Assembly (NCBI GenBank): GCA_023423415.1
Contig: JAFAFP010000154.1
Location: forward strand, 1-18,496
Length of the DNA stretch: 18,496 nucleotides
DNA from: Pseudomonadota bacterium
GTDB taxonomy: Bacteria; Pseudomonadota; Alphaproteobacteria; Rhizobiales; Xanthobacteraceae
Direction: 5' to 3'
In this document: positions 7,995 through 13,990 of the stretch, piece by piece
Numbering within the stretch: position 1 is the stretch's first letter
How the letters are laid out: each line of letters starts with the position of its first letter
The notes under the pieces: generated by a model
What the model was told of the DNA's origin: nothing
What the model saw: the letters and a program-made list of their open reading frames with translations, nothing else
The model's database searches: none
Translations under genes and position numbers: made by a program

Positions 7995-8023
7995 AAAAAG
8001 CCCCGCAACGCGGGGCTTTTTTT
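7995..8023. terminator. Strong, probably bidirectional terminator
   Basis: AAAAAGCCCCGC (7995-8006) pairs perfectly with GCGGGGCTTTTT (8010-8021) around a 3-nt AAC loop, with T residues continuing to 8023. It ends the outer-membrane protein transcript. The A tract on the left lets it also stop leftward transcription coming from the 9902-8259 genes. Confidence 0.92.
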
Positions 8024-8063
8024 ACTGGCATCGCTTGCCTCGTCGCATGAGCCGCATGTGGTG

Positions 8064-8258
8064 TCACTCCGGCAATTCGCGCATCACTTTGATCAGATCT
8101 GACTTGGCCTCGAAGCGGATGCCGGGAAAGTTCGGCATGACGACGTGACCGTCCTCGACCTTCACGCTGTCAGGAAGCCGTGATTGAGCTGGAACAGGTC
8201 GGGATAGCTTTCGTTACCCCAAGCCCACGTTCCACCATGACGCTGATCAAATTGGGGA
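8064..8258 (-). pseudogene. Frameshifted C-terminal remnant of an enolase-superfamily (mandelate racemase-type) dehydratase
   Basis: Read leftward, one frame down to the TGA at 8162-8164 gives GGTWAWGNESYPDLFQLNHG, and a second frame from about 8168 down to the stop at 8064-8066 gives VKVEDGHVVMPNFPG followed by FEAKSDLIKVMREL. Joined by restoring one or two bases near 8162-8170, they read as one continuous C-terminus. The wording GNESYPDLFQ ... DGHVVMP..PGI.FE.KSDL is what I know from D-tartrate-dehydratase-like members of the enolase superfamily. About 60 codons remain; the catalytic barrel is missing. The first frame is open through the stop codon of the membrane-fusion gene at 8259, which suggests the rest was lost in the rearrangement that placed that gene here. 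The family match is from memory. Confidence 0.68.
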
Positions 8259-9491
8259 CTAGTGACCACCGAGCACGAGCGTCTTGATCGGAAGCACCAA
8301 GGCTTGCACCCGCAACAGCAAGGCATGCACCAACGCGATCGCATCGATTGTGTGCAAGGACAACCAGGTTCCAAGACTGAGTTTTTCGTTGGCGAGCCGA
8401 TCGTGATTGCTGGTGTAGAGATTTGCGATGCAGCTGCTTCCTGGCGGAAGATCGTCCATCGTGCCCTCGAACAGCGGCTCGAGGTACACGGAAATCGTGC
8501 CGGGCGCGGTGACCCGTTGTGCGTCAATCAGCTGCTCGCCGGCACGCACCTGTCCTGCAGCGATGGCGTCCTGCACATCCGAGACGATCATAGGGATGAT
8601 CGCCAGCGGCTTCGAGATACAGGTCACCTCGGCCGCCATACCGGTCTTGATGACTTGCGCCTCGATCTGCCCAAAGCCCGCTAACAGGCCGCGGCGGCCG
8701 GCTTCCGACGGAATCAGGACGCCTGCCGGGCGCATCAGCGGATTGACGACGTCGCCGACCCGCAGCACGAATTGCTCGACGCGGCCCGACACACCTGCAT
8801 AGATCACGGTCTTGCTGAGTTCGACTTGCGCCTCCTCGAGCGTGGCTTGTGCGGTGGCTTTCTGCGCCGGCAGCAGGGTGCTGAGGCGTGTTTCAGCTGC
8901 CTCCTTCGTCGCTTCGGCGGCAGCGACTTCCGCCTTTCGGCCGTCAGCCAGGTTTTCCAGTTTCTCGATGTCGCGCGCGGCGACATTGCCAGGATCGCGC
9001 CTTGCAAGCTCCCGCTTGGTTCGAAGTTCGTCGAGAGCTTGTTCTTCCGCACTCTGGGCTTGTCGAATCTGGGCCGCGGCCGCCGCGATATCGGCCCGCG
9101 CCATCAGCATCGACGCGTCGATTTCGGCGATCCGCCGCTGCGCGACCTCGACGGCCGCCTGCTGCGTGGAACTGTCGAGCCTGAAGATTGGCTGTCCCTT
9201 TTTGACCTCGTCGGTCAGCTGGACATAAATCTCGCTCACCCGTCCCCTCGTTTCCGGCAAAATCGGAACCGCACGGAAAAACGAGGTCGCGGAGGATGTC
9301 GAGGGATGAAAGTAGAAGATCAGCGTAATCAGCAGCACGGTCAGCATCAGACACGCCGTGATACCCCATCTCAGCTCGTACCAGACCGAGAACAGCGTGA
9401 TCTCATGACCTATCCGCTTGCCCTGCGCGAAACGGCGGTAGAGGAAGTCGGGTACGATTGTCACCAGCGAGCAGAGAATGACTTCAAGCAT
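8259..9491 (-). CDS. HlyD/EmrA-type membrane-fusion protein (YiaV/YibH-like)
   Basis: This encodes a 410-residue periplasmic adaptor of efflux or secretion systems. A hydrophobic N-terminus (1-18) and a clear membrane segment (about 43-61) anchor it in the inner membrane. The first half of the biotinyl-lipoyl domain is GRVSEIYVQLTDEVKKGQ (83-100). An Ala/Glu/Arg-rich coiled-coil hairpin covers about 110-225. The second lipoyl half is SGRVEQFVLRVGDVVNP (235-251), and a beta-barrel region follows. The C-terminal 40 residues are again hydrophobic. The start codon lies three bases after the stop of the small membrane protein gene at 9495-9902, so translation is probably coupled. No transporter or outer-membrane channel gene is adjacent. 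E. coli yiaV lies beside yiaW, encoding a small DUF3302 membrane protein, a similar pairing. Confidence 0.85.
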   Translation of the reverse strand: MLEVILCSLVTIVPDFLYRRFAQGKRIGHEITLFSVWYELRWGITACLMLTVLLITLIFYFHPSTSSATSFFRAVPILPETRGRVSEIYVQLTDEVKKGQPIFRLDSSTQQAAVEVAQRRIAEIDASMLMARADIAAAAAQIRQAQSAEEQALDELRTKRELARRDPGNVAARDIEKLENLADGRKAEVAAAEATKEAAETRLSTLLPAQKATAQATLEEAQVELSKTVIYAGVSGRVEQFVLRVGDVVNPLMRPAGVLIPSEAGRRGLLAGFGQIEAQVIKTGMAAEVTCISKPLAIIPMIVSDVQDAIAAGQVRAGEQLIDAQRVTAPGTISVYLEPLFEGTMDDLPPGSSCIANLYTSNHDRLANEKLSLGTWLSLHTIDAIALVHALLLRVQALVLPIKTLVLGGH

Positions 9492-9494
9492 GCG

Positions 9495-9902
9495 CTAACC
9501 GGCCATTTCCGGATGCTTCGACTTGGTGGTACCGGCCTCGCGCCTTTCCACCGCCGGCGGTGGTTTGCTGCCGGACATCTTTTCAAGCGAACCTGCGATA
9601 CGCCTCAATGGCGACATGAAATCAGGGAAATCGATCAGCGCAAGCAGCAGACCGATGATCCAGAACATGTGCATATGGGTGAAAAGCGAAATCAGCCCAA
9701 GCACGGCGACAATCTCGAACTGAAGTTTTTTGTGTCCGAGACGCTCGGGAAGCGAGTGCAGCCAGAAGAACAGAACGCCCAGCAGAAGCACGGAGATGAG
9801 CAGCAAAATCGCCGCGGCGACAAGCAATACATCGGTCTGTCCGGGTGACGTAAAGAACCACGGCAAGTGAAGATGTGCTGTCGAAGACTCGGAAGCAGCC
9901 AT
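9495..9902 (-). CDS. Small inner-membrane protein, DUF3302/YiaW-like
   Basis: The 135-residue product has two strong membrane segments (about 24-47 and 64-90) and a charged, Pro/Lys-rich cytoplasmic tail. The second segment carries SLFTHMHMFWIIGLLLALI, resembling the SLFTxHxxW region of E. coli YiaW (DUF3302). The start is ATG at 9900-9902 (complement), chosen because GGAG lies 5 nt upstream on that strand; longer frames to 10010 have no ribosome binding site. It is the first gene of a two-gene leftward operon with the membrane-fusion protein, three bases apart, which suggests the two proteins form one membrane complex. The exact family is a judgement from a short motif plus gene order. Confidence 0.7.
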   Translation of the reverse strand: MAASESSTAHLHLPWFFTSPGQTDVLLVAAAILLLISVLLLGVLFFWLHSLPERLGHKKLQFEIVAVLGLISLFTHMHMFWIIGLLLALIDFPDFMSPLRRIAGSLEKMSGSKPPPAVERREAGTTKSKHPEMAG

Positions 9903-10029
9903 ACAAGCTCCAGCGCTACTCGGCTCTGTCGACGATATAATACCGCAATCTCTTTGCAACATCTTTGGGAGGTCAGCGTTCACCGCTGACGTCCAAAATC
10001 GAGGCGCCACCGGCAGCCTGGTTCACCGC

Positions 10030-10059
10030 TTGACATTGCATCCGAATTTGGATTATATT
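10030..10059 (+). promoter_or_regulatory. Strong sigma-70-like promoter
   Basis: A perfect -35 box TTGACA (10030-10035) is followed after 18 bp by TATATT (10054-10059), or after 17 bp by TTATAT (10053-10058). The spacer and flanks are AT-rich, unlike the surrounding DNA. Transcription should begin near 10066, running rightward through the mini-ORF and the hairpin-rich region toward the exporter gene at 10509. It is the best consensus match I saw in the window. Confidence 0.65.
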
Positions 10060-10065
10060 CCTATT

Positions 10066-10508
10066 AATTCCATCCACCGAGGGCGTTCTCATGAGACGTC
10101 ATGATGGCGGGATGGGACGCGGCGCCCGCGGGCGGGGCTCGTAACCCCGCACTCGGGCGGCGCCGGGGCTCCGCCCGGAGGTACTAAGGCCTCCTGCCAG
10201 GAGCTGGCTGACGCGTATCTGCTTTTGATCGCAGGTACGATGCGAAGCGCGGCCCGGCGCTGGATGAACGCCGCCGATGGTGCGCCGTGAGGCGGCTGTG
10301 CTTCAGCAATGAGGCGCAGCACAATCAGGAATGCCCTGCGCCTCCCGGCGCACCATTCCCTCACGCATGTCGGGTTTACCCGATATGCGCATTGAAGAGC
10401 CTCAAGGGCGCACCCGGCGCCGTCCAAAACAATACGGGCGATGGCGTTTGCCCGAGTTTCCCTCTATTCCGAGGTGGCTTTCGTTCTTACAAGCACCCGC
10501 CAATACGC
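10066..10508 (+). promoter_or_regulatory. Long structured non-coding leader or small RNA region
   Basis: Between the promoter and the exporter start there are about 440 nt with no convincing protein but many perfect or near-perfect helices: 10132-10137/10145-10150, 10154-10160/10171-10177, 10214-10222/10231-10239 (9 bp, one G-U), a long-range 11-bp perfect stem 10277-10287/10346-10356 enclosing a perfect 9-bp stem 10311-10319/10336-10344, and an 11-bp stem with TTTA loop at 10364-10389. Smaller hairpins follow at 10407-10421 and 10435-10454. No T-run terminator follows any of them. It could be a regulatory leader of the exporter gene, an independent RNA, or a decayed dispersed repeat. I do not recognise a known riboswitch or RNA family. 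Confidence 0.45.
10091..10144 (+). CDS. 17-codon mini-ORF, possible leader peptide
   Basis: The ATG at 10091 is preceded by GAGGG (10079-10083) at an ideal 7-nt spacing and lies about 25 nt after the predicted transcription start. It encodes MRRHDGGMGRGARGRGS and stops at TAA 10142-10144, inside the loop of the first hairpin (10132-10150). Translation to the stop would melt that hairpin and might influence the helices downstream. The peptide is Gly/Arg-rich with no amino-acid run pointing to classical attenuation. It may equally be the start of a broken gene. Confidence 0.4.
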   Translation: MRRHDGGMGRGARGRGS

Positions 10509-11420
10509 ATGACCGACGCAGCCAGCACATCCAGCGCAAACACGACGGTCGTCTCCCCTCGCACAGCCACCCTGCTCGGTTTTGGCGCGGTGCTGCTGTG
10601 GTCCACTCTCGCCTCGCTTACCGCGCTGAAAGGGCCGGGCATTCCGCCATTTCAGACCACGGCCATCACCTTCCTGATCGGCGGTGTTACAATCGCGGCG
10701 ATTGCCGTTCTTAGCGGCAGAGCCGCGGCGATGAAGCCAACTGCGGCTTCGCTCCCGCTCGGCATCTATGGCCTGTTCGTCTTCCATGTTCTCTACTTTG
10801 CGGCGCTGAAACTCGCGCCCGCGGCAGAAGCCAGCCTGATCACTTCGCTTTGGGCGCTGTTCACGGTGCTGTTCTCGGGTCTCTTGCCGGGCCACACGCT
10901 GCATCTGCGTCATGTCGTCGGCGCTCTGCTCGGCCTTGGGGCGGCAACGCTGCTGGTGTGGAACAAGATCGGCGGGTCGTCGGATTTCCCGCACAGCCAT
11001 ATCGGATTTGCGCTGGCCTTCGGCTGCGCGCTGGTGTGGTCGAGCTATTCGGTGATGTCGCGGCTCGTCGCTGCGGTGCCCAGCGAAAGCCTGGCCTTGC
11101 CATGTTTCATCACCGCCGCGCTTGCCTTTGCGTGCAGCCTTGCGTTCGAGGAGTGGGTGACACCGCAAGGCGCAACGCCGTGGATCGCCCTGCTGCTGCT
11201 GGGCTTGGGTCCCGTTGGCGCGGCTTTCCTCATCTGGGACATCGGCATGAAGCGTGGCAACGTCGCTTATCTCGGCGTACTCGGCTATGCTTCGCCGGTC
11301 ATTTCCACCGGACTGCTGATCCTGCTCGGCCTCGCGACGCCGTCATGGCCGCTTGCCATCGCTGTCGCGCTGATCCTCATTGCCGCAAAGCTTGCCGCGC
11401 CGATGGGGAAGAAAAACTGA
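10509..11420 (+). CDS. EamA/DMT-superfamily exporter, YddG-like
   Basis: The 303-residue product is very hydrophobic, with about ten predicted membrane helices in two EamA repeats (about 18-145 and 158-300). The opening ATLLGFGAVLLWSTLASL and the late IWDIGMKRGNVAYLGVLGY resemble E. coli YddG, an exporter of aromatic amino acids and similar small molecules. I treat the substrate as unknown because DMT specificity is not readable from such motifs. The start is placed at ATG 10509, where family likeness begins; the frame is open upstream to 10287 but that stretch belongs to the structured leader. No clear ribosome binding site precedes the ATG. The gene converges on the caspase-like gene with only 10 nt between stops. 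Confidence 0.85.
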   Translation: MTDAASTSSANTTVVSPRTATLLGFGAVLLWSTLASLTALKGPGIPPFQTTAITFLIGGVTIAAIAVLSGRAAAMKPTAASLPLGIYGLFVFHVLYFAALKLAPAAEASLITSLWALFTVLFSGLLPGHTLHLRHVVGALLGLGAATLLVWNKIGGSSDFPHSHIGFALAFGCALVWSSYSVMSRLVAAVPSESLALPCFITAALAFACSLAFEEWVTPQGATPWIALLLLGLGPVGAAFLIWDIGMKRGNVAYLGVLGYASPVISTGLLILLGLATPSWPLAIAVALILIAAKLAAPMGKKN

Positions 11421-11430
11421 GCATCCATGA

Positions 11431-12735
11431 TTACGGACAGAAGATGCGCGCCGCGCCGCGTTCAGGTGTGACTTCGCAGCACGATCGGCCGCCTACGGAA
11501 ATCGGCGTACCCTCCGAGCAGGCTGCGCGACGCGGAGCCGTGGGCCGCGTGCTGAACTGGCGCTGCTCGCGAACGCGTTCCCGCGCCTGTTCACGGGCCC
11601 GCTCGCGGGCGCGATCACGTGGACTTGGGTCGGGCGGACGCGCGGCCTCCCTCTTTGGCGCCGGCTTCGGTTTGGCCGGAGGCTCATCCTGGGTCGCCGC
11701 AGGCGCTGGCAGCACGGCGATGTTCGGCACTTGCGGGACTGGGGGCACCTTGGCGTCAGGTCCCTCGGACCGCGCCGCGATCTTGTCGCGCTGGGCGCGC
11801 GCCAGATCAGCATAGAATCCGGACGGATGGACCGCGAGAAAGGCCTCCCATGCCTCCTTGGTGCCAACGCGCTCGGCGAATTCGTAATCGCGTCGCGGAT
11901 CAGGACCGGATGGCACGGCAGCACTGGCGGACGGTGCAGGCTGGATCACGATCTCGCGCTTTTGCTCCGGCACCAGCGCAACGGTGGCGCCACCAAGCGA
12001 GCCGTAAACGAACGGCTCCTGTTTATTGCCGGTCGATCTGATGACTTCATCGCGCACATAGCCAAGCGCGATGCGCACATCGCGACCCGGCACTGTCAAG
12101 TGCTTCAGAAGCGCGGTCGTGAACGGAGAATTGGCGCCACGCCCATCGTCGGCTGTCGATCCGGCCTTGGCGGCGAAGGCAATCAGCGTATCGGTTGTCG
12201 CCGGCTCCACTTTGGCGAGGCCACTCGTCACAGCACGCGAGGCGACGCTGCGCTGCATCGTCTGAACGAAGGGGTTGTCACGGCAGGCATCGAGAATAAT
12301 CAGGCGAAGACGCCGTGCCGGCTCCAGAGCGCGGACCAGCCGATCAAGCGAGAGTGCCTCATCCTCGACGTCGAAGTCGGTGGCAAGGCGCGCGTCGGTC
12401 GGAATGAGATAATTGGTGCCGTTCACTTCAATGCCGTGGCCGGCGAAATACATCACCGCGATATCCGCATCGCGAGCCGCTGCGGTGAAGTCCCGCGCCA
12501 CACGCTTGAATTCCAGATTGCCCAGGTCTTGTCTCGCCTCGACCACATCGAAGCCGGCACGGCGAAACAGATCCGCCATTGCACTGGCGTCGTTACCGGG
12601 GTTGGAGAGCTTAAATGCATTTTGGTAGGCAGAATTGCCGATGACCAATGCGACACGTTTGTCGGCATGCGCTTGGCCCACGGACAGCGCGCACAAGGCC
12701 CAAAGCCCGCAAAGAACCGCTGCCAGACGCCTCAT
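11431..12735 (-). CDS. Exported caspase-like (peptidase C14) protein
   Basis: The 434-residue product begins with a signal peptide (1-24, ending QAHA) and then a caspase-fold domain (about 26-255). The catalytic dyad is intact: H100 in YFAGHGIE and C151 in LDACRDNPF. Other family wording includes RVALVIGNSAYQ and LSNPGNDASAMADLF. Residues about 285-325 form a helical segment, followed by a Pro/Ala/Lys linker, an Arg/Glu-rich stretch (373-391) and a Cys-rich tail with C406, C419, C420 and C433. Bacterial caspase homologues like this cut after basic residues in some studied cases; the substrate here is unknown. The start has GGAGG 9 nt upstream and a candidate promoter. The signal peptide places it outside the cytoplasm, unlike defence-linked caspases. 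Confidence 0.88.
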   Translation of the reverse strand: MRRLAAVLCGLWALCALSVGQAHADKRVALVIGNSAYQNAFKLSNPGNDASAMADLFRRAGFDVVEARQDLGNLEFKRVARDFTAAARDADIAVMYFAGHGIEVNGTNYLIPTDARLATDFDVEDEALSLDRLVRALEPARRLRLIILDACRDNPFVQTMQRSVASRAVTSGLAKVEPATTDTLIAFAAKAGSTADDGRGANSPFTTALLKHLTVPGRDVRIALGYVRDEVIRSTGNKQEPFVYGSLGGATVALVPEQKREIVIQPAPSASAAVPSGPDPRRDYEFAERVGTKEAWEAFLAVHPSGFYADLARAQRDKIAARSEGPDAKVPPVPQVPNIAVLPAPAATQDEPPAKPKPAPKREAARPPDPSPRDRARERAREQARERVREQRQFSTRPTAPRRAACSEGTPISVGGRSCCEVTPERGAARIFCP

Positions 12736-12775
12736 TGCGTGAGCCTCCACGCACCCCAGCCCAAATACATAACTA

Positions 12776-12804
12776 ATTGTACCAGCGCATCCCGCCCGAT
12801 CCAA
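12776..12804 (-). promoter_or_regulatory. Candidate promoter of the caspase-like gene
   Basis: On the minus strand TTGGAT (complement of 12799-12804) and TACAAT (complement of 12776-12781) are 17 bp apart. The -10 matches at 5 of 6 positions; the -35 only at the TTG core. Transcription would start about 35 nt before the start codon. Confidence 0.45.
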
Positions 12805-12936
12805 GATAGTCACGCTGGCCGCAAAAAAAACGGTCAAATCGTCCCCGTACACGGCAATGGTTGCGTCAGGATGCAAGATTGGTATTGCTTGCTCCGTTCC
12901 GCGATCAAGTCTTGGGTATTTCAGAAGGTCTTGCTC

Positions 12937-13893
12937 ATGCCAATCCGCTGCGCCGTACTCGACGACTACCAGAATGTCGCCCTGACAATGGCGGATTGGT
13001 CGAAGGTGACTGACGACGTCGAGGTCACCGTCTTCAATGAAAGTCTCGGCGATACCGAGGCTGTGGCGCGAGAACTCCGTGAATTCGAGATCGTCTGCCT
13101 GATGCGTGAGCGTACCCTCTTCCCTCGCGCTCTGTTCGAAAAGCTGCCGAACCTGAAGCTGCTGGTCACCTCTGGCGCACGTAATGCCGCTATCGATATG
13201 GCTGCGGCGAAGGACCATGGTGTCATCGTCTGCGGCACCGATGGTGCGAAACACCCGACAGCAGAACTTGCCGTCGGCCTGCTGATCGATCTCGCGCGCA
13301 ACATCAGTGTCGAGAATGCCCGCATGAAAGCCGGTGAAGCCTGGCAATCGACGGTCGGCCTCGACCTGTTCCAGCACACGATCGGCATTCTCGGCCTTGG
13401 CAATCTTGGCGGGCGCGTCGCCAAAGTGGCTCAGGCTTTCGGCATGCGGGTGCTGGCCTGGAGCCAGAATCTGACGCCGGAGCGATGCAGGGAAGTCGGT
13501 GTTGAATACGCGACGAAAGAAGAGCTGTTGAAGCAATCCGACTTCGTCACCATCCACATGGTGTTGTCCGACCGCTCACGCGGATTGATCGGCGCACCGG
13601 AATTATCGCTGATGAAGCGGACAGCTTACATCATCAACACGTCGCGCGGACCGATCATTGATGAAGCGGCTCTGATAACGGCTCTGCAAGACGGAACGAT
13701 CGCCGGCGCCGGGCTCGATGTGTTCAACACCGAGCCACTGCCGCGCGATCATCCTCTTCGCAAACTACCTAATGTCGTGCTGACGCCGCACCTTGGCTAT
13801 GTGACGCAGGATGGTTACAGGCTGTTCTATGGCGGCACCGTCGATGCGATCCGCTCCTGGCTTGATAGCAAGCCGATCAAGGTGATCAGCTAG
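12937..13893 (+). CDS. D-2-hydroxyacid dehydrogenase, NAD(P)-dependent
   Basis: The 318-residue product has the two-domain fold of D-isomer-specific 2-hydroxyacid dehydrogenases, which reversibly oxidise D-2-hydroxyacids (lactate, glycerate, phosphoglycerate and others) to 2-oxoacids. The nucleotide-binding loop is GLGNLGGR (153-160). The catalytic residues are R237 (in NTSRGP), E266 (in NTEPLP) and H285 (in LTPHLGY). Length is typical of the short members; there is no ACT domain, so it is not a regulated SerA. The start follows AAGG at a workable distance, and MPIRCAVLDDYQN is the usual opening. The open frame continues upstream opposite the caspase gene, but that part shows no family likeness. 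The substrate is not predictable; the gene may work with the flavoprotein operon downstream, though it is convergent to it. Confidence 0.9.
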   Translation: MPIRCAVLDDYQNVALTMADWSKVTDDVEVTVFNESLGDTEAVARELREFEIVCLMRERTLFPRALFEKLPNLKLLVTSGARNAAIDMAAAKDHGVIVCGTDGAKHPTAELAVGLLIDLARNISVENARMKAGEAWQSTVGLDLFQHTIGILGLGNLGGRVAKVAQAFGMRVLAWSQNLTPERCREVGVEYATKEELLKQSDFVTIHMVLSDRSRGLIGAPELSLMKRTAYIINTSRGPIIDEAALITALQDGTIAGAGLDVFNTEPLPRDHPLRKLPNVVLTPHLGYVTQDGYRLFYGGTVDAIRSWLDSKPIKVIS

Positions 13894-13911
13894 CAGATTG
13901 CCTTCTCGGCT

Positions 13912-13977
13912 CTGCTCATTCCCGCGCAGACGGGAACCCAAAAAAGCCTGGATCTCTGCTTTCACGGGGACGAGCGG
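13912..13977. repeat. Palindromic intergenic repeat (REP-like), copy 2
   Basis: The left arm reads CTGCTCATTCCCGCGCAGAC and the right arm ends CACGGGGACGAGCGG; they are imperfect inverted copies. The layout (GCTC-T-CCCGCG, a CCCA/TGGAT centre, then the inverse) is the same as at 6051-6122. It lies between two convergent genes, so it may serve as a shared terminator. Confidence 0.7.
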
Positions 13978-13990
13978 ATGATCGAAATGA

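Noticed and set aside
8772..9848. 358-codon plus-strand open frame
   Set aside because: Antisense to the membrane-fusion operon, whose coiled coil, lipoyl motifs and coupled start/stop are clear.
10089..10427. 112-codon minus-strand open frame across the structured region
   Set aside because: No ribosome site, no domain, and it is explained by high GC. I kept the region as a structured RNA candidate instead.
11731..12936. 720-codon plus-strand open frame ending at the dehydrogenase stop
   Set aside because: Only the part from 12937 on matches a protein family. The rest is the antisense shadow of the caspase-like gene, which has its own ribosome site, signal peptide and catalytic motifs.
12736..13557. 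Upstream extension (274 codons) of the caspase-like frame, antisense to the dehydrogenase
   Set aside because: The signal peptide and GGAGG site at 12735 mark the true start. The extension has no family likeness and lies opposite a well-supported gene.
11431..13893. Caspase-based anti-phage defence island
   Set aside because: The caspase homologue is exported, stands alone, and its neighbours are an exporter and a metabolic dehydrogenase; no sensor, NTPase or pore gene is linked.
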